DNA of 64,000 bases. Origin: an uncultured Butyrivibrio sp. GTDB taxonomy: Bacteria > Bacillota > Clostridia > Lachnospirales > Lachnospiraceae. Under the pieces are notes generated by a model, which searched no databases, was not told the origin of the DNA, and worked only from the letters and a program-made list of their open reading frames with translations. Below are positions 52,762 through 61,911 of this stretch, in pieces; the first letter of the stretch is position 1, and every line of letters starts with the position of its first letter. The DNA lies in contig NZ_CAMVPU010000021.1 in the NCBI RefSeq assembly GCF_947169445.1, positions 1-64,000 on the forward strand. Reading direction: 5' to 3'. The translations under genes were made by a program, and so were the position numbers.

Positions 52762-53982
52762 ATGAAAAAAAGTTTTGTTAATATGGCAGCATGTGCGCTA
52801 GCCTTTACGGTTCTTATGACCGGCTGCTCTCTTACAGGTAAAGACGATGTTTCTGATAAGACCAGCTCTGCAGATGCAAGTAGTTCCGAGCAGACTGATA
52901 CGGCCTCATCAGATTCAGCTTCAGTTTCTGATTCTGCTTCTACTGACAGCAGCATTGTTGTCTTAGAAGATCTGACTGAACCTGAACTTGAAAATGCTGA
53001 ATCCGAAGGGTCAGGTGATGGAACTGAAAACTCCTCAGAAGCTCAAAGCTACGATTCACAGTACCATGTAGACGATGACCTTGTCATGGTATTCTTTGGA
53101 GACAGTCAAATAGCAAATGGTCAGAATGATGGAACTGATATTCCTTCATTGGTTGCCACTAAGGTTCCTAACGGAAGATCTATCAATCTTGCGATTGGTG
53201 GAACAACTGCTTCCCTGGAACTTAATAATTCAGACGTATACAATTATGAAGCCTGGACAGCTCCCAATTTCTATGGAACAGTGCTTGCACTTGAAGGTAC
53301 AATTGACAGAAATACTTATTTTGCCAACTATCCTACAACTTTGGAGAACCTGAACAAGGTTAATCCCAGTGAAGTAGATTTCTATTTTATCGAATACGGT
53401 GCCAATGACTTTTTTGGAAAGATTCCTTTGGACAAGCAGACCTATGACGGAGATATCCACGACCTTCATACCTACTATGGTTCACTTGCACTAGGTATAG
53501 ACAAGCTAAAACAATTAAGCCCCAATGCTGAGATTGTTCTTATTTCACCTTTCTACGGTGTATATTATGACTCAAATGGAACATATTTAGGAGATTCCTA
53601 CACAGTAAGCAACGGCATTGGAACTCTCGCTGATTACGCTAAAAAGGCACAGAATGTTGCAGAAGATAAGGGAATATATCTTCTTGACTGCATGTTCATC
53701 TCAAAGTGTGATCTTTACCTCGACACTGCTGATCAGTATTTAATGGATCACCTGCATTTAACACTTACAGGAAGGCAGATTGTGGCAAGACTTCTTGCTC
53801 ACGTTCCGAACTCCTACAGAGGGTACGAACCATCAGCCTACAGACAGTGTGAATTTGTCAGAATCGCACAGTTCAATCCTGATGAATACTTCAAACTTGA
53901 TGAAGAAACCTTCAGCACCGCTTACCCTGAAGAATATCAGAAATACTTAAACGGCGAATATCTTCTTGCTAAACCAGAATAA
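52762..53982 (+). CDS. SGNH-hydrolase lipoprotein
   Basis: A 406-residue surface lipoprotein. The signal peptide ends in the lipobox LMTGC (Cys22), followed by a Ser/Asp/Glu-rich spacer (about 25-100). The SGNH domain shows FFGDSQIANG (Ser115), GAND (213-216, Asn) and DHLHLT (Asp329, His332), so all catalytic blocks are intact. It probably removes or transfers acyl groups on a surface glycan. It is the active relative of the protein at 40234. It is the only plus-strand gene in the glycan region and is followed by a strong terminator. Confidence 0.87.
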   Translation: MKKSFVNMAACALAFTVLMTGCSLTGKDDVSDKTSSADASSSEQTDTASSDSASVSDSASTDSSIVVLEDLTEPELENAESEGSGDGTENSSEAQSYDSQYHVDDDLVMVFFGDSQIANGQNDGTDIPSLVATKVPNGRSINLAIGGTTASLELNNSDVYNYEAWTAPNFYGTVLALEGTIDRNTYFANYPTTLENLNKVNPSEVDFYFIEYGANDFFGKIPLDKQTYDGDIHDLHTYYGSLALGIDKLKQLSPNAEIVLISPFYGVYYDSNGTYLGDSYTVSNGIGTLADYAKKAQNVAEDKGIYLLDCMFISKCDLYLDTADQYLMDHLHLTLTGRQIVARLLAHVPNSYRGYEPSAYRQCEFVRIAQFNPDEYFKLDEETFSTAYPEEYQKYLNGEYLLAKPE

Positions 53983-53995
53983 TTCATAAAACGTT

Positions 53996-54035
53996 AAAAG
54001 CGTACCGGCCCGCTAATTGGAATGGTACGCTTTTT
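53996..54035. terminator. Bidirectional terminator between convergent genes
   Basis: AAAAGCGTACC (53996-54006) pairs perfectly with GGTACGCTTTT (54024-54034), with T-runs on both strands. It lies 13 bases after the lipoprotein stop and 28 bases beyond the flippase stop on the other strand. Confidence 0.88.
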
Positions 54036-54062
54036 CTATTTTCTGAGAGTTGCAAAAAATCT

Positions 54063-55283
54063 TCAGCCTGTGCTATTTTTATCAATTCTGATAATTCCAA
54101 AAATAGACGTAACAATAAGTCTTCCAAAATTCACTATTACAAGTCCCACCGCCATACCTGAAAGGCCACTTATCCAGGTGGCAGGTATTACCACTAAAAT
54201 GAAGCCAGAAACATATATTACATTTATTACCAGCTGTAGTTTTTCTCTGGTAAAGCTCATGACAATTACCATCAAAGATCCGGATATAAAGTATAAAATC
54301 TGACCTAAGTTTGCCAAAAAGAACAATTTAGAAGCTTCTGAAAACACTTCCGGATACATCAGTTTAACAAAAAACATCGACACAAATGTGCAAACCGTAG
54401 CTCCAATGAAAGATAATAGTGCCGTAGCGGCACATATAAGCCCAAAGACAGTCTTATTAAGCTTTATCTTATAATTTGTAAAATAGCTGATAATGATTCC
54501 ATTAAGCGGAGTTGTCAGCATCGCCACTATTTTTCCAATAAGGCTTGCTGTATAAAAAATCGTAACCTCTCTTGCTCCAACCATGAGCCTTAAAAGTATC
54601 CTGTCAGAATTCAGGATCAAAGCTGAAAGAAGATTACTCAAAGAAATTATCCATGATGATTTTATGTTTTCCCTGAAACTACTTGATAATCTAAAAAACG
54701 GAGCTCTGAAAATACTGCCTCTTACTAAGGTATAGATAATTCCAAAAAGCTCACCCATAAAAATGGTAACTGCCCAGCTTTTAGACATAGGATAGATTAA
54801 AAGACCAATAATATATCCGGAAGCTACTGCCGTAAAAAACAGGAAGTAATCCACAAACCTGATAGTCATACGGTATTCAACATCAGCATAATACCGGTAA
54901 ACCGTAATGATCATCAGAATTAAGAGCTGTGCATATAAAGCTATTGTAAGCTCCTTTAACAACAACAGTGTCACTAAAGAAACCACTACAGATATTCCGG
55001 ATACCAAAAGCAAGAATATGTTATAATCGCCGTTTTCCTGAGTTCTATCCTTTTTTGCTACCATTCTGGAATAACTGGCAGCAGTTCCAAAACCGGCTCC
55101 CATTATAGATACAGCTGAAATCAAATACAAAACGGTGCCAAAAGCTTCCGCCCCCATCCTGGAACTAAGTCCAGGATAGATGACAAGCTGAAGGACACCG
55201 TTATATATTACCAGCGCAAATACGCTAAATAGAAAATCCTTAGATGCACATAGAACCAATTTTTTACCGGATGAATCACCCAT
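54063..55283 (-). CDS. Oligosaccharide flippase, Wzx-like (MOP superfamily)
   Basis: A 406-residue protein with about 12 membrane helices. LYLISAVSIMGAGFGTAASYSRMVAKKD and the middle LLSALILNSDRILLRLMVGAREVTIFYTASLIGK are typical of polysaccharide translocases. The ATG at 55283 is preferred (AGGAG 10 bases upstream; overlap of 8 bases with the GT gene); the ATG at 55292 is too close to that site. It is the only flippase in the window and would serve a different polymer from the one exported by Wzm/Wzt. Confidence 0.85.
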   Translation of the reverse strand: MGDSSGKKLVLCASKDFLFSVFALVIYNGVLQLVIYPGLSSRMGAEAFGTVLYLISAVSIMGAGFGTAASYSRMVAKKDRTQENGDYNIFLLLVSGISVVVSLVTLLLLKELTIALYAQLLILMIITVYRYYADVEYRMTIRFVDYFLFFTAVASGYIIGLLIYPMSKSWAVTIFMGELFGIIYTLVRGSIFRAPFFRLSSSFRENIKSSWIISLSNLLSALILNSDRILLRLMVGAREVTIFYTASLIGKIVAMLTTPLNGIIISYFTNYKIKLNKTVFGLICAATALLSFIGATVCTFVSMFFVKLMYPEVFSEASKLFFLANLGQILYFISGSLMVIVMSFTREKLQLVINVIYVSGFILVVIPATWISGLSGMAVGLVIVNFGRLIVTSIFGIIRIDKNSTG

Positions 55284-56217
55284 TATAGTCATTCTCCTTA
55301 TGTCTGCGAAGCATATTCAGCTGCATCTCAAACTGTCTTCTCTCTCCAAGTGCCATTGTAGACAGAATCATTCCGGCAAAAAAGCTCTGAACAGCCGCCA
55401 GCATGATAAAACAGCAGACGATAAGAGTAGGAAATCTTGGAACTAAATGTGTTGCCCAATATTCTCTAAGAATCGGTATAAAGAATAAGATTGAAACAAG
55501 GGCAAGGAACATTGATATCAAAAGGAAAAATCTAAAAGGCTTGTAGCTTCTAAATAGCCTTAGGATTGTCCTGATTACCTTAAAGCCATCAGCAAATGTA
55601 TTTAGCTTACTTACAGAACCTTCCGGTCTGTCTCTGTAGTCTATTACTACATTTTCAATCTGCATGTTGTTATAAACAGCATGGATTGTCATCTCTGTTT
55701 CTATCTCAAAACCTTTGGAAAGAACCGGGAATGTCTTAACAAATTCATAACTGAAAGCTCTAAAGCCTGTCATGATATCTTTTATTCCGCAGTCAAATAT
55801 CCTGTTAATACTCTCTCTTACAAGATTATTTCCAAAGTTATGGAAAGGTCTTTTATTTTCCTGATAATAGGTTGAAGATAGCCTGTCTCCAACAACCATA
55901 TCCGCGTTCTTATTAAGGACAAGATCTACCATCTCCGGCGCAGCATCCATAGGATATGTGTCATCACCATCTACCATGACATATACAAGAGCATCAATTT
56001 CGCGGAACATACGCCTTATTACATTTCCTTTTCCCTGCATATATTCATTGCGAACAACAGCTCCAGCCTCTTTTGCTATCTCAGCGGTTCTGTCCTTGGA
56101 ATTATTGTTGTAAACATATACGGTTGCTTCGGGAAGAGCTGCCTTCGCATCTCTTACCACCTTACCAATTGTCTTTTCCTCGTTATAACAAGGAATTAAT
56201 ACTGCTATCTTGTCCAT
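55276..56217 (-). CDS. GT2 glycosyltransferase with C-terminal membrane helices
   Basis: 313 residues. IAVLIPCYNEEKTIGKVVRDAK and NNNSKDRTAEIAKEAGA form the nucleotide site, MVDGDDTYPMDAAPEMV the metal site (DGDD about 88-91), followed by VGDRLSSTYY and IMTGFRAFS. Two membrane helices at about 232-252 and 268-290 follow. This is the dolichyl-phosphate mannose/glucose synthase pattern, so it likely makes a polyprenyl-phosphate sugar for use outside the membrane. It overlaps the flippase gene. Confidence 0.88.
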   Translation of the reverse strand: MDKIAVLIPCYNEEKTIGKVVRDAKAALPEATVYVYNNNSKDRTAEIAKEAGAVVRNEYMQGKGNVIRRMFREIDALVYVMVDGDDTYPMDAAPEMVDLVLNKNADMVVGDRLSSTYYQENKRPFHNFGNNLVRESINRIFDCGIKDIMTGFRAFSYEFVKTFPVLSKGFEIETEMTIHAVYNNMQIENVVIDYRDRPEGSVSKLNTFADGFKVIRTILRLFRSYKPFRFFLLISMFLALVSILFFIPILREYWATHLVPRFPTLIVCCFIMLAAVQSFFAGMILSTMALGERRQFEMQLNMLRRHKENDYNG

Positions 56218-56280
56218 GTATTCTTTCCCTTATAAATTCCCAATCCCATATCATTAACTAACCATTTTATTGCGAATTCA

Positions 56281-57300
56281 TTATTTGATATTATCGTCAC
56301 TATTGTTCTTATTGCCAATCTTCATACGCTCATGACCGCCAAGCTTATTGGCTGCATCCTGATCTCCGCGAAGAATAGCATTTACTATCTGCATACGGAA
56401 GCCAGCATCAATGAAGTCACAATGCTTACAGAAAGGATAGTTCTGTCTGCCGCTGGCGATTCTGCGTCTTACTTCCTGAAATCTCTCGCTTCCCCAGGCT
56501 TCTTTCAAAGAAACCTTAGTAAGGTCACCCAAATCCGTAGTCTCAAAATTATCACAGCAGCAAAGCCCCATCTTGCCATTTGGCATTATCCACATATCTG
56601 TAAAAGGTAAAAGACAGGTCTCCCTTATAACCTTTTCTGTCGCTTTCTTGTTGGGTGCACTTCCCGCTCTGTTGGTCAGCACCTCCTGAAGATATCTCAT
56701 CTGAATCTGAATATCAAGATCCTTGAACTCATCGGGATGAGCTTTAACATAGTCATATATTTCCTGTATATTCTTATGGAGCTTCATCTCCATGGAATAA
56801 TTGTTGATAATAAGCTGGTTAATGTAAGGCGCCACCTCTTTTACCTTATCAATTGTAAGAATAAGGCCATTGGTAGACATGAAAATAAAGCTATCCGGAA
56901 GCTTCTCTCTTGCGTATTTGTGTCTCTCCACTATCTTGGTATCAAGAAGTGGCTCGTTATTTCCATAAAGTGTAAGGTGTCCCTTATAGCCCCAGTCTGC
57001 CAGTTGGTCAATGATATTCCTGTAAAGATCATCATCAATCTTGGCCAAAGGTCTGCATTCAGCATGAACATTAGCTGTACAGAAGGCACAGGTGGAATTG
57101 CATCTGTTGATGGTCTCAATATTTACCACATTAGGCATCGGCACTTCCTTTGAATTAAGGAAATAGTCACAGTATGCCTTTTGGGAACGACTTCTTGTAA
57201 CAAACTGTAATTTAAGATAAGCATCACTAGCAAGCATAGGAAAATGCTTTCTGGCAAACCAGCCAAATTTTCCCATGAAACTGTTAATTCTAATTGGCAT
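56281..57300 (-). CDS. Radical SAM/SPASM protein
   Basis: 339 residues. ETINRCNSTCAFCTA gives the radical SAM cluster cysteines C67, C71 and C74. LTLYGNNEPLLD and FMSTNGL are TIM-barrel strands. A SPASM-type region with CLLPF, MPNGKMGLCCCDNFE and FCKHCDF gives cysteines for auxiliary iron-sulfur cluster(s). Length is normal for the family. SPASM proteins modify peptides, proteins or small molecules by radical chemistry; some act on aminoglycosides and sugars. No precursor peptide was found beside it. The neighbouring aminotransferase and GT2 genes suggest a sugar substrate, but this is inference. Confidence 0.87.
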   Translation of the reverse strand: MPIRINSFMGKFGWFARKHFPMLASDAYLKLQFVTRSRSQKAYCDYFLNSKEVPMPNVVNIETINRCNSTCAFCTANVHAECRPLAKIDDDLYRNIIDQLADWGYKGHLTLYGNNEPLLDTKIVERHKYAREKLPDSFIFMSTNGLILTIDKVKEVAPYINQLIINNYSMEMKLHKNIQEIYDYVKAHPDEFKDLDIQIQMRYLQEVLTNRAGSAPNKKATEKVIRETCLLPFTDMWIMPNGKMGLCCCDNFETTDLGDLTKVSLKEAWGSERFQEVRRRIASGRQNYPFCKHCDFIDAGFRMQIVNAILRGDQDAANKLGGHERMKIGNKNNSDDNIK

Positions 57301-57371
57301 TTCAAAACTCCTATATAAAACAAAATTAAAAAATTCTAGCTTAGTTTAGATATTCTATGTACACGCTTTAA

Positions 57372-58934
57372 TCATTCATCAGATAAGACAACACTGTTTT
57401 TGTCATAATATCTTGCCATAATCCTGTTGATCCAGTAATCACTTTCAGTAGTAATATCATCAAAGGCAATAAGCGACGGTCTTACTGAATAAGGTTTTAA
57501 GATAACATCAGCCTCTGAATCATCCTGTAAAGCAGCCAGTCTTTCCTGATTTTCCTGTAAATATGTCTGATAATTTCCCTGAAGCAAATCCGCTATAGCT
57601 GCTGTACCTGAGTAGTAGCCTGGATTTTCATAAACACACATGGCGGATCCAAAAACTATAAACGCAGCACTTATCAGCATGGCAAGACTTAAGCTTACGG
57701 AAAACATAGCCTCATCCTTCCTAATAGCAAAGCCTTTTTCTTCCAGCAATTGTCTCATCCAGGCTGTAACATAGAACACGGTTAAAACCAGCATTACAAT
57801 ATACTCCGCATAGATAATAGACTGCAGCCTTCCAGCGCCGATATTTGAAAGCGCATATAGCGGAGGAACCATGTTGGATGCTGTCATTCCAAAAGCGAAC
57901 ACTGCAAAAATAAAAGGATGCTCAAATCTATGTTTGATTCTTCCTGCCATTTCAAAGGAAACTATGCAGACTATTATAAGTGCAACCCAGATTTCCCATC
58001 TGGTAAACTGTTCAAGGCAAAGATCATAAACATAATAAAGTGCTATAAGAATGGACTTTACTGGTCCAAAACCAGTCACAAGCGCCTCTCTTGTAGCATT
58101 TCCCGGAGCAAAACAAGATGCCAAAAATCCTGCCAGATTAAAGCAGGCCGGAATCCAGATACGTCCAAAGGTCTTCCTCTGTCCATCATCCAGATTTTCC
58201 AATTTAATAAACGAATTTGTAGTTCCGGATAAAATGCGAATAATAAGCAAAAGTACTGAGCAAATAGCTAGTTCCAGGGCTGTCATATAATTGGCACCGC
58301 CCATCCAAAAGCCCCAAAAGCAAGCCCAGATAAGCTTTCTCATACGAGCCTTGGCATCTTCAGCGTAGACAGTTCTGATCAATAGACCAATCCAGAAAAG
58401 CCCCATGCCAAACATAAACATGTAGTTTATCGCACCGCTATACCAGTAGAAAGCTTCAACTCTGGCAAGTCCTTCCGGCATGCACTGAACGACAATTATA
58501 AGCGTCAGCATAGACAAAATATTGGAAAGGTATTTATCTGCCTTAAAGCCATACACAAATAGGGATCTGAAAAAGTAACAAACTCCAAAGGTAAGTATCC
58601 CCAGCATCTCAAAACCAACCAGTACATACCATCTCTCGCCGAAAATGCTAGGACTGTAGCAGAACATAACGTTGGAAAAAAAGTATCCCATCCAACTCAT
58701 ATATTCATTGAAGCCAACTTCAAAAGCTTTAAAAAATGTAGTAAAAATATTGCCGGTACTTTTAAAGCATTTGTAAGTTTCAAGAGCCAACGACATATCA
58801 TCAGCTGATGGCCAGTTGTAAAAGCTTGTAATAAAAAGCGGCACAAGTGACAGCACATACAGAACTGTCAAAATAAAGCTCATCCGCTTCATACTTATTT
58901 TTCTTTCCAATCTTGGAAATGAGTAATTAAACAT
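57372..58934 (-). CDS. Polytopic membrane protein (DUF6056-like)
   Basis: 520 residues from ATG 58934 (GGAGAG upstream; the GTG 15 bases earlier overlaps that site). About 11 membrane helices. An N-terminal extracytoplasmic loop YNWPSADDMSLALETYK carries an acidic pair, and SCFAPGNATREA lies in a later loop; both recall DUF6056 membrane proteins and GT-C folds (recall only). A soluble C-terminal piece of about 70 residues follows. It may be a glycosyltransferase or a polymerase acting outside the membrane on the flipped glycan; this is inferred from context. Confidence 0.7.
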   Translation of the reverse strand: MFNYSFPRLERKISMKRMSFILTVLYVLSLVPLFITSFYNWPSADDMSLALETYKCFKSTGNIFTTFFKAFEVGFNEYMSWMGYFFSNVMFCYSPSIFGERWYVLVGFEMLGILTFGVCYFFRSLFVYGFKADKYLSNILSMLTLIIVVQCMPEGLARVEAFYWYSGAINYMFMFGMGLFWIGLLIRTVYAEDAKARMRKLIWACFWGFWMGGANYMTALELAICSVLLLIIRILSGTTNSFIKLENLDDGQRKTFGRIWIPACFNLAGFLASCFAPGNATREALVTGFGPVKSILIALYYVYDLCLEQFTRWEIWVALIIVCIVSFEMAGRIKHRFEHPFIFAVFAFGMTASNMVPPLYALSNIGAGRLQSIIYAEYIVMLVLTVFYVTAWMRQLLEEKGFAIRKDEAMFSVSLSLAMLISAAFIVFGSAMCVYENPGYYSGTAAIADLLQGNYQTYLQENQERLAALQDDSEADVILKPYSVRPSLIAFDDITTESDYWINRIMARYYDKNSVVLSDE

Positions 58935-59001
58935 TATTCTCTCCAACACCCCTGCATATAGGATATTATCTGCTTCGAACAGGGCTGTTTAGCATAAAAA
59001 A

Positions 59002-60096
59002 TCAATATTCATTTACTGCTTTAATGACCATTTCTACCTCTTCATCTGTCATCTCAGGGAAAAGAGGTAGTGTAGCGCAGTGCTTTGCAAGCTTCTCGGC
59101 GTTAGGGCAATCTCCCTCCTTATAGCCAAGGTCAGCATACGCCTCCTGCAAATGGCAAGGAACAGGATAATGACGATTACATTCAATTCCCTTGTCCTTC
59201 ATATATGTAAGGAAGTCCTCAGGATTTCCTTCCACCTGTACCTCAAAAAGATGGAACACAGGCTCTGTATTATCAGGATGAGCCTGAAGAGTAAACTTAG
59301 GATTTGCTATCTCCTTCATATACCTTAGACCGATCTGCTGCCTACGTTTTGTCCATTCAGGAAGATACTTAAGAGAAACAGACAAAACAGCTCCCTGAAT
59401 TCCCTCAAGCCTGTAATTATATCCAATCATCTTGTGATAATAGCGAACTTCACAGCCTTGATTCTTCATCACATTCATATAATGATCATAATCAGCATTA
59501 TTAGTAGACACCGCACCGCCTTCGCCAAAAGCATACAGATTTTTGCCTGGATAAAAGCTAAAGCAGCCTATATCTCCAAGAGTTCCTACCATCTTTCCCT
59601 CTACCTTGGCACCATGAGCCTGAGCACAGTCTTCAACTATATAAAGATTATGCCTATCTGCGATTTCTTTTACCCTGGGAAAATCAAAAGGCTGGCCATA
59701 GAGGTGAACGCCAACAATAGCCTTGGTCTTGTCTGTTATCTTCTCTTCTATTCTATCAGGATCAATCTCCCAGGTATCAGCAGTACAATCCACAAAAACA
59801 GGAGTAGCACCTGTATAAGTTACTCCCCAGGCAGAAGCAATATATGTATTGGCAGGAACAATTACTTCATCACCTTCTCCAACGCCAAGTGCAGCCAGCG
59901 CACAGTGAAGTGCCGATGTTCCATTATTAAGTCCCTGAACATACTTTACTCCAAGAAAATCAGCAAACTCTCTGTCAAACTTATCTGCATACTTACCACC
60001 GGAAAATGCAGTCTCCTCACAGCAAGCCTTTATAGCATCCAGATATTCTGCTTCATGCCTTTTATAGTCCCTTGTTAAATCTATTCTCTTTAACAT
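59002..60096 (-). CDS. DegT/DnrJ/EryC1/StrS-family sugar aminotransferase
   Basis: A 364-residue PLP enzyme. GKYADKFDREFADFLGVKY and NGTSALHCALAALGVGEGDEVIVPANTYIAS bind PLP phosphate, VEDCAQAHGA has the Asp, and SFYPGKNLYAFGEGGAV the catalytic Lys. YNYRLEGIQGAVL and HLYPVPCHLQ-type (NRHYPVPCHLQEAY) ends match sugar aminotransferases. It should aminate a nucleotide-linked keto sugar such as dTDP-3- or 4-keto-6-deoxyglucose. The keto substrate could come from RmlB at 33122. It follows the GT2 gene at 60174 by 77 bases. Confidence 0.92.
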   Translation of the reverse strand: MLKRIDLTRDYKRHEAEYLDAIKACCEETAFSGGKYADKFDREFADFLGVKYVQGLNNGTSALHCALAALGVGEGDEVIVPANTYIASAWGVTYTGATPVFVDCTADTWEIDPDRIEEKITDKTKAIVGVHLYGQPFDFPRVKEIADRHNLYIVEDCAQAHGAKVEGKMVGTLGDIGCFSFYPGKNLYAFGEGGAVSTNNADYDHYMNVMKNQGCEVRYYHKMIGYNYRLEGIQGAVLSVSLKYLPEWTKRRQQIGLRYMKEIANPKFTLQAHPDNTEPVFHLFEVQVEGNPEDFLTYMKDKGIECNRHYPVPCHLQEAYADLGYKEGDCPNAEKLAKHCATLPLFPEMTDEEVEMVIKAVNEY

Positions 60097-60173
60097 ATTT
60101 TAATCCTCATATTATTATCAGCAATAAGTGCCTTCTAAGATTCTTCATAGCCTGATATTCCAAGTCATCACAT

Positions 60174-60914
60174 TCATCTGTGAAGTATCGCGTATTTTTT
60201 TTCCTGAATTAACATGTGCTTCAGTTTAATGATCCTGATAATATAGTTCTTTATCGTCTTTGGAACATTAACAGTGGTGTCATAGTCCTCTGTCCATTCG
60301 ATAGGCATATCATAAATATTGATTCCCTGTCTCTCAGCACGAAGCAGCAACTCAACTGTATAGAACCATCCCTTATCATCTGAGCACTGTTTGACCAGCT
60401 TTTTAGCAGTCTCAGTTCTTAAAAAGGTAAATCCACACAATGCATCAGTAGCTTTCATATGAAATACAGCCTTTAATATGAATACCAGACCGGCTGAGGT
60501 TATCTTCCTATACCATTTTCTTCCCTTTGTATCTGAATCCTTACTAAATCTTGATCCATTAACATACTGAAGTCTTGGCTTTTTTTCAAAAAGCTCTATT
60601 GTCTTAGACAGGAAAGAAAGATCCGTAGAAAGATCAATATCCATATAACCCACAATATCAGCTGTGCACCTAAGGACTCCTGTCTTAAAGGCAATTCCCA
60701 CGCCTTTTTCCTCTATCCTGACATATTCTACTTCATCATATTTCTGCTCAAGCTTGCGAGCAATCTCAGGAGTATCATCGTCTGAACCATTATCTACAAT
60801 AGTAAGTTTGTAAGGAATCTTTACATTACTTCTCATGTAGGCAACGCATTTGTCGATCCCCTTCTCAAGTCTTAAATGTTCATTGAGAACAGGGAATAAA
60901 ATATTAATAGTCAT
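60174..60914 (-). CDS. GT2 glycosyltransferase (polyprenyl-phosphate sugar synthase type)
   Basis: 246 residues from ATG 60914; an upstream in-frame TTG lies inside the previous gene. MTINILFPVLNEHLRLEKG, DNGSDDDTPEIARKL and YMDIDLSTDLSFL (about 90, metal site) are clear, with VNGSRFSKDSDTKGRKW and ATDALCGFTFLRTE. No C-terminal membrane helices are seen, unlike the neighbour at 60934. It likely makes a lipid-phosphate sugar or adds one sugar to a lipid-linked glycan. Confidence 0.87.
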   Translation of the reverse strand: MTINILFPVLNEHLRLEKGIDKCVAYMRSNVKIPYKLTIVDNGSDDDTPEIARKLEQKYDEVEYVRIEEKGVGIAFKTGVLRCTADIVGYMDIDLSTDLSFLSKTIELFEKKPRLQYVNGSRFSKDSDTKGRKWYRKITSAGLVFILKAVFHMKATDALCGFTFLRTETAKKLVKQCSDDKGWFYTVELLLRAERQGINIYDMPIEWTEDYDTTVNVPKTIKNYIIRIIKLKHMLIQEKKYAILHR

Positions 60915-60933
60915 AAATAAACCCACTTTCCTT

Positions 60934-61872
60934 TTACTTGCCAACAATCTTCTCAATATCAGCGACCATGTATCTCTGCTGCCTGAATATAAGATTCAGC
61001 ATAACTGCCAGATATTTCATTATGATCGTCAGAAGTGCAAAAACTCCAAAAAATCCGATGGACATAAAACTCATAAGAGAAGGCCAACCGGAAGCAATAT
61101 TCTCACCTGTAAAGTGATCAACAATAGAATAAATAAGGCAAAACAATGTTGCCAGCAAGAATCCGCCACTTAAAAAAGCCGATATCTTTTCCATAATGTT
61201 CGTGAAATATATAAATGAATCCAGTGCAAGCTCGCCTCTCTCAGAGAAACTTGCCTTGCTCTTATTACCTGTAGAATTAGCCACAGGATCATAGTGAATT
61301 GTATTCATATTCAGACCGCAATTGGCATAAACTGCTTTCCTGTAAGGAATGTGAGTACCAATGGTCTTGATACGATTAATGGCTCTTCTGCTGACTATTC
61401 GGAAGGTCTCAGGACCAATCTGGGCAAAAGAATTACTGTATTTATTAAACAGTCCGTAGAAAAGCTTAGATGACAGACGGCCACTCTTTTTGTTGGAGGC
61501 AGCCACAATGTCAAAGCCCTTTACCATTTCATTATAGATGCCTTCTATAAGAGTGCTGTCATAATCCACAACTATATGATCGAACTCGTAAACCAGATCT
61601 CCTATGGCAATATCTCTGCCCGCGTTCATGGATGGCTCAATTCCCTGATAAAAGCCCATATGAATAACTGAAACTATACCATCAAGCTTTTTATCATAAG
61701 CATACTGTCTGATGTTCTCCACAGTGCCATCACTGCTGGCATCGTCCACACAGATTACTTCATATTTGCTGAAAAGTCTGCTGATACAGGGAATAACTGT
61801 ATCCATAAAGGGTACGATGTTCTCTTCCTCATTATGTAAATAGACAACAATTGAAACAAATTTATTTTCCAT
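60934..61872 (-). CDS. GT2 glycosyltransferase with two C-terminal membrane helices (GtrB-like)
   Basis: 312 residues. FVSIVVYLHNEEENIVPFMDTV and DDASSDGTVENI begin the GT-A fold. YEFDHIVVDYDSTLI stands at the metal site. Two membrane segments at about 228-250 and 265-290 follow. This resembles GtrB/DPM1-type enzymes that load sugars on undecaprenyl phosphate. The metal motif is EFDHIVVDYD and not a plain DxD, so activity should be checked. It ends 19 bases before the next GT2 gene. Confidence 0.83.
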   Translation of the reverse strand: MENKFVSIVVYLHNEEENIVPFMDTVIPCISRLFSKYEVICVDDASSDGTVENIRQYAYDKKLDGIVSVIHMGFYQGIEPSMNAGRDIAIGDLVYEFDHIVVDYDSTLIEGIYNEMVKGFDIVAASNKKSGRLSSKLFYGLFNKYSNSFAQIGPETFRIVSRRAINRIKTIGTHIPYRKAVYANCGLNMNTIHYDPVANSTGNKSKASFSERGELALDSFIYFTNIMEKISAFLSGGFLLATLFCLIYSIVDHFTGENIASGWPSLMSFMSIGFFGVFALLTIIMKYLAVMLNLIFRQQRYMVADIEKIVGK

Positions 61873-61911
61873 ATTTCATCTCACAAAATCATATAATCGT
61901 TACTGACCACT